From Accumulibacter sp. (GTDB lineage: Bacteria; Pseudomonadota; Gammaproteobacteria; Burkholderiales; Rhodocyclaceae): a stretch of DNA of 8,501 bases. The stretch lies in NCBI GenBank assembly GCA_031274075.1, contig JAISQQ010000147.1:1-8501 (forward strand), written 5' to 3'. Positions within the stretch are counted from its first letter, which is position 1; the number at the start of each line of letters is the position of its first letter. Made by a program: the position numbers and the translations under genes. The notes below the pieces were generated by a model. It saw only the letters and a program-made list of their open reading frames with translations, did not search any database and was not told where the DNA came from. Of the stretch, positions 1 through 5,342 are shown piece after piece.

Positions 1-1
1 C

Positions 2-34
2 GTCGCCTTCCAGAAAGCCGCGCTGGCCGAATGA
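2..34 (+). CDS. Possible 3' end of an upstream gene (partial)
   Basis: An open frame enters from the left edge and ends at TGA 32-34, giving a C-terminal tail VAFQKAALAE. The codons used (GCC, GCG, CTG, CAG) resemble those of the other genes here, and the dense repeats start soon after the stop, as they do behind the other genes. Ten residues are too few to name a family, and a chance open frame at the edge cannot be excluded. Confidence 0.35.
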   Translation, partial: VAFQKAALAE

Positions 35-83
35 GGGCGGGGGTGGAACGCTTTACGTTTTAGAACCTGTTGCGGTCTTCTCT

Positions 84-168
84 CTGGGAGCGCGGGGCAC
101 CAGCCCCGCAACAGCGGTATCGGGGTCATTGCGCTGTTAAAAGCGGGGCGGGTGCCCCGCGCTCCCAG
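84..168. repeat. Near-perfect 33-bp inverted repeat (large hairpin)
   Basis: The left arm is 84-116 and the right arm 132-168, separated by a 15-base loop (117-131). The arms pair at 32 of 33 positions if four extra bases (AAAA, 139-142) in the right arm are bulged out. Each arm also contains a smaller hairpin: in the left arm GCGGGGC and GCCCCGC enclose the loop ACCA. No T-run follows on either strand, so a classical intrinsic terminator is not supported. It is probably a dispersed palindromic intergenic element; it could still stabilise the 3' end of the upstream transcript. Confidence 0.8.
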
Positions 169-170
169 GG

Positions 171-279
171 AAAATCGCACTCTCTCCATGAATCGACCGG
201 TGCGCGGAAATGGCGGTGATTACCGGGCGTTTCGCGCCCGCAAGAATACTGACATCTGATCCCTGACACTGACACTGAC
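171..279 (-). repeat. Heptad-hairpin element, copy A (with conserved tail)
   Basis: Read on the minus strand, this copy has a CAG-headed repeat array (plus-strand CTG at 249, 256, 263, then 269 and 275, so the spacing drops from 7 to 6), the junction CAGTATTCTTG, a hairpin with stem CGGGCG/CGCCCG (224-229 with 235-240), and a roughly 45-base tail (171-214). The tail matches the tail of copy E at 5190-5244. Only one heptad arm is present. The 65-codon open frame crossing this segment appears to be made of repeat sequence and is not called as a gene. Confidence 0.75.
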
Positions 280-280
280 C

Positions 281-428
281 CGTAGGGCGGGAAAGCGAAG
301 CGCCTCCCGCCGGTCCTTTTCACGGCGCAACGCGCCGCACTATTTGAAGGCCGTTGAATAATAGAAGTGGCGGCTACGCCGCCGGAGAGAACGACCGGCG
401 GGAGGCGCTGCGCTTTCCCGCCCTACCG
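281..428. repeat. Long inverted repeat with nested hairpins
   Basis: The arms at 281-315 and 393-428 are complementary at about 34 of 35 positions. Each arm is itself a small hairpin (GGCGGGA with TCCCGCC around a 12-base loop). Two more hairpins lie between the arms: GGCGC/GCGCC near 324-336, and GGCGGC-TAC-GCCGCC at 369-383. The segment 368-425 aligns without gaps, at roughly three quarters identity, with 4599-4656, so part of it belongs to a dispersed family. No open frame of interest crosses it. It resembles REP-type palindromic intergenic repeats, but a named family is not claimed. Confidence 0.8.
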
Positions 429-466
429 TGTACCTACGGTGTACTGAAGTAAGCCGCGAAAGGCGT

Positions 467-546
467 AAATCAGGAATCAGGGATCAGTAATATTTGCGGG
501 CGCGAAGCGCCCGGTAATTGATCTGATACCTGATACCTGACATCTG
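467..546 (+). repeat. Heptad-hairpin element, copy B
   Basis: The left arm has CAG at 471, 478 and 485, exactly 7 bases apart, with units of the form CAGGNAT. The core 485-516 reads CAGTAATATTTG, then stem CGGGCGC, triloop GAA, stem GCGCCCG, then GTAA. The right arm has CTG at 523, 530, 537 and 544; on the opposite strand its two central units read CAGGTAT, the same heptad type as the left arm. The element ends 4 bases beyond the stop codon of the minus-strand regulator, so it would lie in that gene's 3' untranslated region. No T-run follows the hairpin in that direction. Confidence 0.85.
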
Positions 547-550
547 GAAC

Positions 551-3202
551 TCACTCGATCAATTTCAACTGCCTGGCCCGGGTCAGGGCCTGGGTGCGGT
601 TGCGCACGTTCAGCTTGCCGAAAATCTGGGTCATGTACCACTTGGTGGTGCTGACCGTGATGCCGAGTTTTTCGCCGATCTGGCGGTTGGTCAGGCCGGC
701 GCTGAGCAGCTTGAGGATTTCGCGTTCCATCCGGCTCGGGTTTTCGTGCAGGGCCGCGGTGGGCAGCGTTTCCTCGTCGTTCCTGAACGATTCGAGCAGG
801 CCGCTGACGAACGCCGGATCGACGTGGCGGACGTTTTCGAGCAGTTCGGCCATGGCCCGCCCTTCGTCCAGGAACACCCGCTTGTAGCCGCCGGAAGCGG
901 CCAGTGAAATGGCCGCTTCCGCGTAGCGCGCCGCGGCCGCTTTTTCGCCGGCGGATTTCTTGCACAGGGCCTGCAGCACGTGGATGGCGATCAGGCTGCC
1001 GGCAAAACCGTCCGCCCTGGCCTTCGCTTCCAGCGGCGCCAAGAGCTTGAGCGCGCGCACCGGCTGGCGGCGGGCGAGGAAAATGCGCGCGGCGAGCAGT
1101 TCTTCTTCCTCGCCGGCGTAGTCGACCATGGCGTGGATTTCATCGAGGGTGCGCGCCGCGCCGTCGGCGTTTCCTTCGCGCAGTTGCAGCTCGGCGACCG
1201 TCTGCGCGATCAGCCGGCGGCGGCGCGCGCTTTGCGGGCGCTGCGCCAGTTCGCCGGCTTCGGCCAGGGTGTCCCAGGCGGCTTCGCGCTCGCCGCGGAC
1301 GTGCAGCAGCCGGGCCAGGGCGCGCAGTCCGAGCAGCGAGTAGAAGACCATGCCGAGCTGGCGCGAAAGTTCGATCCCGGTCAGCAGGCGATAGCGGGCG
1401 GCTTCCAGATCGTTCTGTTCGTGGTCGAGGATGCCCAGCCGGATGTAGAGCAGCGCGGCGAGCGGCGCGGGGGATCCCTTGGCGTCGATGTGGCGGCGGA
1501 TGGCGTTGCGGCCCAGGGCGCGGGCTTCGCGCAGTTTTCCCTGGGCGGTGAGCATCTGGATCAGCGGCCCCATGGCGTCGATGGTCATGAAGGGGTTGCC
1601 GATCCGCTGCCCGAGCTCGACGCCCTGGCTGAGGATGGCGACGGCCGCCGGGCGTTCGCCGGTCAGGGCCAGCGCCTGCCCGAGCAGGCTGTGGGCATAG
1701 ACGCGGAACAGCGAAGCGCTGTCGCCGAGCCATTCGATCGCGTGCCGGGCGTTGACCACGGCCTCGCGCGGGTCGCCCCAACTCAGGGCGATGTAGGCGT
1801 GGATGACGGCCAGCATGCCCCGGCGTTTCGGCGGATCGTCGTCCCTTTCCAGTTGGCGGGCCAGTTGCACGTAAGGCTGCGCCTGCGCCGTCTGCCCGCC
1901 GTGGTAGAGCGTCAAGGCCTTGTAGCACGCCAGGTCGCTGTGCGCGCGGAGCAGTTCGTCGGGCAGTTCGTCGAGCCAGCTACGCACCTTGAACTGCTCG
2001 CCGCGCGCCAGCACCTCGTCGGCGAAGGCCCGGAACAGGCGCACCATCAGCGCGTGTTCCCCGGCGGCGACGGCCTGGCGGATGGCTTCCTCGGCCAGGC
2101 CGTTTTCTTCGTACCAAGCGCTGGCGCAAAGATGCTGCCGCCGCAGTTCGGCCGGGTCGGCCCCGCTGCGCAGGAACTCGGCGAAAAGAAGGTGGTAGCG
2201 ATACCACTGGCGGTTTTCGTCGAGCGGCAGCAGGAACATGTTTGCCTGCTCCAGGCGGGCCAGCATCTCCCGGCTGTCGGCGCGGCCGGTCACCGCGTCG
2301 CAGAGCGGCGCGCACAGCGGGTTCAGCCCCGAGGTCTGGCGCAGGAAGTGCTGCACGCCCGGCGGCTGGCGGCTGAATACTTCGTCGGCGAGATAATCGA
2401 GCACGTGGCGGTGCCCGCCGCTGAACGAGGCGACGCGCTGCGCGAAATGATCGAGCGTCTGCTCTTCCTGCGCGTGCTGCAGGGAGAGCACGGCCATTTG
2501 CAGTCCGGCGATCCAGCCTTCCGTCTTTTGTTCCAGCGCGCGCAGCAGCTCCTCCGGCAGCGGGAAGCCGAGCGCCTGTTCCAGGAACAGCGCCGCCTCG
2601 CCGGACGAGAAACGCAGTTCGGCCGGGCCGATCTCCGACAGGCGACGCTGCGTGCGCCAGCGCGCCAGCGGCAGGCTTGGCGCGGCGCGGCTGACCACCA
2701 CCAGGCGCAATCGTTCCGGCAGGTGTTCGACCAGATGAGTCAGGGCGGAAAGCGTTTCCGGCGAAGCGGCGGCGTGGAAGTCGTCGAGCACCAGCACGAT
2801 GCGCTTCCCGATCCCGGCGATTTCGTTGATCAGCGCGGCCACCAGGGCGTCCGTCGCGGGGGTCTGCAAGCGGTCGATGAGCAGTCCCGGTCCGCGTCCG
2901 ATTTCCGGCGCGACCGACTGCAAGGCGGCGGCCAACTGGTATACGAAACTGACCAGGTGCCGGTCCTTGCGGTCGAGCGACAGCCAGGCGACGGCGAAGT
3001 CCTCGCCGCGGCCGCGCAGCGCGCCGGCGACCAGGGTGGTCTTGCCGAAACCGGCGGGCGCGGTGATCACCGACAGCGGACGCTGCAAACCTTCCAGGAG
3101 TTTTCCGGCCAGCCGTGGCCGCGCCACGGTCCGCGCCGTGGAGGCCGGGATGCCGATCTTGGTGCTGGTCAGCGCGTGTCGCGATGTCGGAGTCGAGTGC
3201 AC
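551..3202 (-). CDS. ATP-dependent LuxR-family (MalT-like) transcriptional regulator
   Basis: An 883-residue regulator of the MalT/LAL type, in which a STAND-class ATPase module gates a C-terminal DNA-binding domain. Residues 10-40 match the family start (STKIGIP then RPRL). Walker A is AGFGKTT at about 50-56 and the Walker B-like LVLDD is at about 137-141. Roughly 330-790 is alanine- and leucine-rich helical sequence, as expected for TPR-like sensor repeats. Residues about 820-883 form a LuxR-type helix-turn-helix (EREILKLLSAGLTNRQIGEKL, then STTKWYMTQIFGKL). Length fits the family at about 850-950 residues. The start is GTG at 3202: no ATG, GTG or TTG occurs in frame between it and an upstream TGA near 3243. 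No clear Shine-Dalgarno is visible, so the start is less certain than the gene. The inducer is unknown. The gene is divergent from the oxidoreductase, a plausible but untested target. It is probably an activator, as most members are. Confidence 0.93.
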   Translation of the reverse strand: MHSTPTSRHALTSTKIGIPASTARTVARPRLAGKLLEGLQRPLSVITAPAGFGKTTLVAGALRGRGEDFAVAWLSLDRKDRHLVSFVYQLAAALQSVAPEIGRGPGLLIDRLQTPATDALVAALINEIAGIGKRIVLVLDDFHAAASPETLSALTHLVEHLPERLRLVVVSRAAPSLPLARWRTQRRLSEIGPAELRFSSGEAALFLEQALGFPLPEELLRALEQKTEGWIAGLQMAVLSLQHAQEEQTLDHFAQRVASFSGGHRHVLDYLADEVFSRQPPGVQHFLRQTSGLNPLCAPLCDAVTGRADSREMLARLEQANMFLLPLDENRQWYRYHLLFAEFLRSGADPAELRRQHLCASAWYEENGLAEEAIRQAVAAGEHALMVRLFRAFADEVLARGEQFKVRSWLDELPDELLRAHSDLACYKALTLYHGGQTAQAQPYVQLARQLERDDDPPKRRGMLAVIHAYIALSWGDPREAVVNARHAIEWLGDSASLFRVYAHSLLGQALALTGERPAAVAILSQGVELGQRIGNPFMTIDAMGPLIQMLTAQGKLREARALGRNAIRRHIDAKGSPAPLAALLYIRLGILDHEQNDLEAARYRLLTGIELSRQLGMVFYSLLGLRALARLLHVRGEREAAWDTLAEAGELAQRPQSARRRRLIAQTVAELQLREGNADGAARTLDEIHAMVDYAGEEEELLAARIFLARRQPVRALKLLAPLEAKARADGFAGSLIAIHVLQALCKKSAGEKAAAARYAEAAISLAASGGYKRVFLDEGRAMAELLENVRHVDPAFVSGLLESFRNDEETLPTAALHENPSRMEREILKLLSAGLTNRQIGEKLGITVSTTKWYMTQIFGKLNVRNRTQALTRARQLKLIE

Positions 3203-3284
3203 GGAGCTTCGGGTTGCGCGTGCCGCCGGAGCGTGAAGACCTCATTTTAGTTTTGCGCCGGACAAAGGGATAGCTTTTCCTCTT
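3203..3284. other. Regulator-proximal part of the divergent intergenic region
   Basis: These 82 bases should carry the promoter and leader of the minus-strand regulator. On that strand TAAAAT (3244-3249) resembles a -10 box, but no convincing -35 lies 16-18 bases upstream, so no promoter is called. No terminator or RNA gene is seen. Confidence 0.3.
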
Positions 3285-3377
3285 GTCAGAAGACAGAGGA
3301 CAGAAGACAGAAGACAGTAATATTTGCGGGCGCTTCGCGCCCGGTAACTGAACCGTCCTCTGTCTTCTGTCCTCTGA
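3285..3377 (+). repeat. Heptad-hairpin element, copy C (best preserved)
   Basis: The left arm has CAG at 3287, 3294, 3301, 3308 and 3315, a perfect 7-base period with units CAGAAGA or CAGAGGA. The core reads CAGTAATATTTGCGGGCGC, triloop TTC, GCGCCCG, then GTAA, ending near 3347. The right arm has CTG at 3360, 3367 and 3374. Bases 3294-3310 and 3360-3376 are exact 17-base reverse complements, so the element forms an outer heptad stem and an inner GC stem. It sits between divergent genes, where it could separate or influence their promoters; the sequence does not show which. Confidence 0.9.
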
Positions 3378-3460
3378 ACTTCCCTACCTTGGTCGGGTGA
3401 CTTGGCTGGCCCGCGCCGCTACATTCGCTCCGGATTCTGATCGGATCCTGGTTGAGCATT

Positions 3461-3466
3461 GGAGAG
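3461..3466 (+). promoter_or_regulatory. Ribosome binding site fixing the oxidoreductase start
   Basis: GGAGAG lies 7 bases before ATG 3474. An in-frame TTG at 3459 overlaps this motif and would add five residues ahead of the nucleotide-binding fold, so ATG 3474 is preferred. Confidence 0.75.
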
Positions 3467-3473
3467 TCTAGGC

Positions 3474-4556
3474 ATGACGCCCGTCAGCATCGGGATGATC
3501 GGCGCCGGATGGTTCGGGCGCAAGCACGTCGAGGTGATGCGGCGGGAACCGGCGTGCCGCCTGGCGGCGATTGCCGATCCGGCGCCCGAGGCCCGGGCTT
3601 ATGCGCAGAGCGCCGGCGTTCCCTGCTTCGAGCGCTACGAGGAAATGCTCGATCGCGTCAAGCCGCGGGCGGCGATCATCGCCGCGCCGAACCTGCTGCA
3701 CGCGCCGGCGGGGATGGCCTGCGCCGAGCGCGGCATCCCCATGCTGGTCGAAAAACCGATCGCCGATACCGTCGAATCGGCCATGCCATTGATCGCCGCC
3801 GCCGAACGGGCCGGCGTCGCCCTGCTGGTCGGCCATCATCGGCGCTACAACCCGATCATCGCCAAGGCGCGCGAGATCGTGCGCGCGGGAGCGCTTGGCC
3901 GGATCACCGCCGTTTCCGCGCAGTGGATGCTGCTCAAGGCCGACGAGTATTTTTCCGCCGCGCATCGCCGCCTGCCCGGCGCCGGGCCGATTCTGACCAA
4001 CGCGGTGCACGACATCGACGACTTGCGCTTCATCTGCGGCGAAATCGCCTCGGTGCAGGCGATGACTTCGCATGCCGTTCGCCAGTATCCCGTCGAGGAC
4101 ACGGCGGTGATCGTCTTCCGCTTTGCCGGCGGCGCCCTGGGAACGCTCACCGTTTCCGACACGGCCGCGGCGCCCTGGAGTTGGGAGCTGACTTCCGGAG
4201 AAAATCCCTTTTATCCGCGCAACGACGAAAATTGCTATCTGATTTCCGGGACCGAAGGCGCGCTTGCGGTGCCCCGGCTCGAACTGTGGCGCTACCGCGA
4301 GCAGGCGGAAAAGGGATGGACCCAGCCGCTGTCGCGCGAGCGCCTGAGCGTCGAGGCCGGCGATCCGCTGGCGCGTCAAATCAGGCATTTTTGCGCGGTC
4401 GCGCGCGGCGAGGCCGAACCCGCGGTCACCGGGCGCGACGCCGCGCGCAGCCTGCGGGTGGTGCAGGCGGTTCTCGAAGCGGCGAAAACCGGCTATACGT
4501 TCGAAATCGACGCGGAGCGGGAAATCGGCGAAAGCTGTTCATGCCTGTCGCTGTAA
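3474..4556 (+). CDS. Gfo/Idh/MocA-family NAD(P)-dependent oxidoreductase
   Basis: A 360-residue cytoplasmic oxidoreductase. The N-terminus is a Rossmann fold with dinucleotide motif GMIGAGWFGRKH at residues 7-18. IIAAPN and then LVEKPIA follow; EKP with its conserved lysine is the family signature near residues 93-95. GHHRRYNPIIAKA and NAVHDIDDLRF match the C-terminal substrate domain, and the histidine of HDID sits where the family's catalytic histidine is expected. Length is typical at about 330-390. Members oxidise or reduce sugars, inositols, dihydrodiols or biliverdin; the substrate cannot be read from sequence. The gene is divergent from the MalT-like regulator, which might control it. 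It stands alone, with heptads beginning directly after the TAA, so no operon partner suggests a pathway. The cysteine-bearing tail CSCLSL is not part of the conserved fold. Confidence 0.92.
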   Translation: MTPVSIGMIGAGWFGRKHVEVMRREPACRLAAIADPAPEARAYAQSAGVPCFERYEEMLDRVKPRAAIIAAPNLLHAPAGMACAERGIPMLVEKPIADTVESAMPLIAAAERAGVALLVGHHRRYNPIIAKAREIVRAGALGRITAVSAQWMLLKADEYFSAAHRRLPGAGPILTNAVHDIDDLRFICGEIASVQAMTSHAVRQYPVEDTAVIVFRFAGGALGTLTVSDTAAAPWSWELTSGENPFYPRNDENCYLISGTEGALAVPRLELWRYREQAEKGWTQPLSRERLSVEAGDPLARQIRHFCAVARGEAEPAVTGRDAARSLRVVQAVLEAAKTGYTFEIDAEREIGESCSCLSL

Positions 4557-4592
4557 AGTTCAGATGACAGAGGACAGAAGACAGATGACAGT
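4557..4592 (+). repeat. Heptad array without a hairpin, copy D
   Basis: CAG occurs at 4561, 4568, 4575, 4582 and 4589, a perfect 7-base period with units such as CAGATGA, CAGAGGA and CAGAAGA. The array begins directly behind the oxidoreductase stop codon. The usual junction CAGTAATATTTG and CGGGCGC hairpin are missing; the array instead runs into the GC-rich repeat that starts near 4599. It is either one arm of a broken element or an array that never had a core. Confidence 0.8.
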
Positions 4593-4598
4593 CGTCTT

Positions 4599-4656
4599 GG
4601 GGCGGCGGGGCCGCCGGAAAAAACGACTGGCGGATGGCGCTTTGCTTATCCGCCCG
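4599..4656 (+). repeat. GC-rich palindromic repeat related to 368-425
   Basis: It contains a hairpin of CGGCGG and CCGCCG around GG (4602-4615), a short A-rich spacer, and a second hairpin of GGCGGAT and ATCCGCC (4629-4654). It aligns gap-free with 368-425 at roughly three quarters identity, with the same order of hairpin, spacer and hairpin. It lies between two convergent genes, the oxidoreductase and the DUF2442 gene, where either hairpin might end transcripts, although no clear T-run follows. Confidence 0.7.
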
Positions 4657-4678
4657 GCGCTCGAACGGCGTCCAATGC

Positions 4679-5125
4679 TCAAGCCGCCCGGCGCCCGCCC
4701 GCCTCCCAATCCCGGCAGGCAAGCGCCACGGTGCGGGGAAGCGGTTTTTTTCCGCTGCGATAATAGGCCAGCATCCGCCGCGACACCCCGATGGCCTCCG
4801 CCGCCGCGTCCAGCGTCAGATGGTGTCGCGCCATCCAGTTCCAGATGAATTCGTGTGAATAGCCGCCCGCCGCTTCCACGGCGCGGGCGCGCAGATTATC
4901 GGCGGCCAGCTCGAGATCGCCATCCCTGCTCCAGACGACGCTGCCGCCGCCTTCGCCCAGCGCCGCCGTGGCGAACACGGCGGGATCCGCCAGGGGGAAC
5001 AAGGCGCGATAGCGGCGAATCAGCGGCGCGACATCCAGTTCAAAGCGCTGCCCGTCGGCAAATTCCAGCCGCAGCAGGGACGGCGCGCGCGCCTTTACAG
5101 CGGTCAAGGTGAAATGCTCAGACAT
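4679..5125 (-). CDS. DUF2442 domain protein with C-terminal helix-turn-helix
   Basis: A 148-residue protein. Residues about 5-80 match the DUF2442 pattern: a small beta-rich domain with LRLEFADGQRFELDVAPLI, a phenylalanine-rich turn, and a later SRDGDLELAADNLRA. Residues about 95-145 look like a lambda-repressor/Xre-type helix-turn-helix (LTLDAAAEAIGVSRRMLAYYRSGKKPLP), so DNA binding is likely. The same two-domain layout is known in Nitrosomonas europaea NE0471 by structure; its function is unsettled. DUF2442 genes often accompany a DUF4160 partner in toxin-antitoxin-like pairs, but no such partner is visible on either side. The start at ATG 5125 is supported by a strong Shine-Dalgarno. The gene is convergent with the oxidoreductase and divergent from the GGDEF gene, whose promoter region it could influence. 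Confidence 0.85.
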   Translation of the reverse strand: MSEHFTLTAVKARAPSLLRLEFADGQRFELDVAPLIRRYRALFPLADPAVFATAALGEGGGSVVWSRDGDLELAADNLRARAVEAAGGYSHEFIWNWMARHHLTLDAAAEAIGVSRRMLAYYRSGKKPLPRTVALACRDWEAGGRRAA

Positions 5126-5130
5126 GGTTC

Positions 5131-5140
5131 AGTTCCTCCC
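5131..5140 (-). promoter_or_regulatory. Strong Shine-Dalgarno of the DUF2442 gene
   Basis: On the minus strand GGGAGGAACT precedes the ATG at 5125. The AGGAGG-like core is about 8 bases from the start codon, which fixes the start and implies efficient translation. Confidence 0.75.
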
Positions 5141-5154
5141 ATTTGACCAATCGG

Positions 5155-5245
5155 GGATCAGGTATCAGAAATCAGGGATCAGTAATTCTTGCCATTTCCG
5201 CGCGCGCCGGTCGACTTCACGTTCATGGAGAGCGTGCGATTGTTC
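5155..5245 (+). repeat. Heptad element lacking its hairpin, copy E (with conserved tail)
   Basis: CAG occurs at 5159, 5166, 5173 and 5180, exactly 7 apart, in CAGGTAT/CAGAAAT/CAGGGAT units. The junction CAGTAATTCTTG is followed at once by CCATTTCCGCGC, whereas copy A has a hairpin of about 25 bases at this point. The rest (5190-5245) aligns with the minus strand of 171-214: GCCATTTCCGCGC, then CCGGTCGA, then TTCATGGAGAG, then GTGCGATT, with small insertions. The element lies in the gap between the divergent DUF2442 and GGDEF genes. Confidence 0.75.
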
Positions 5246-5266
5246 TGGATGGCGGCGAAAAAGTGT

Positions 5267-5294
5267 TTGCCGCAAGCCGGAATTGGAAGATAAT
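5267..5294 (+). promoter_or_regulatory. Candidate sigma-70 promoter of the GGDEF gene
   Basis: TTGCCG (5267-5272, 4 of 6 matches to the -35 consensus) and GATAAT (5289-5294, 5 of 6 to the -10) are separated by 16 bases. Transcription would start near 5301 and give a leader of about 40 bases. The call rests only on consensus matching in an AT-richer pocket. Confidence 0.4.
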
Positions 5295-5302
5295 AAGCGA
5301 TT

Positions 5303-5317
5303 TCCGGAAAATCCGGA
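5303..5317. promoter_or_regulatory. Possible operator: TCCGGA repeated twice
   Basis: TCCGGA occurs at 5303-5308 and 5312-5317, with start points 9 bases apart. Each copy is a 6-base palindrome. They fall just downstream of the candidate transcription start, where a repressor would block initiation. No regulator is known for this motif here, and the DUF2442-HTH protein next door is only one candidate. Confidence 0.3.
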
Positions 5318-5342
5318 TATTGATCATCGGTCTGTTTTTTTG

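Noticed and set aside
84..168. Hairpins considered as intrinsic terminators
   Set aside because: None of the strong hairpins (84-168, 281-428, and the CGGGCGC cores) is followed by a T-run in the direction of the neighbouring gene, so a rho-independent terminator cannot be claimed.
126..323. A 65-codon minus-strand open frame
   Set aside because: It runs through three repeat elements. Its resemblance to the translated 5190-5245 segment is explained by the shared repeat tail, not by a conserved peptide.
1980..3245. A 421-codon minus-strand frame beginning upstream of the regulator start
   Set aside because: It is a frame-shifted reading of the regulator with an arginine- and proline-rich composition and no fold motif.
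980..3250. A 756-codon open frame on the plus strand opposite the LuxR/MalT-type regulator
   Set aside because: It is antisense to a clearly recognisable regulator, contains no domain I can identify, and is rich in Q, R, G and A, as expected when the complement of GC-rich codons is translated.
3285..3377. Heptad arrays considered as a small CRISPR array
   Set aside because: Units are 7 bases, tandem and without spacers, and no cas gene is present.
5109..5342. A 78-residue N-terminal extension of the GGDEF protein
   Set aside because: It would overlap the divergent DUF2442 gene and is translated from heptad and tail repeat sequence. It also puts cysteine- and arginine-rich sequence before the first membrane helix.
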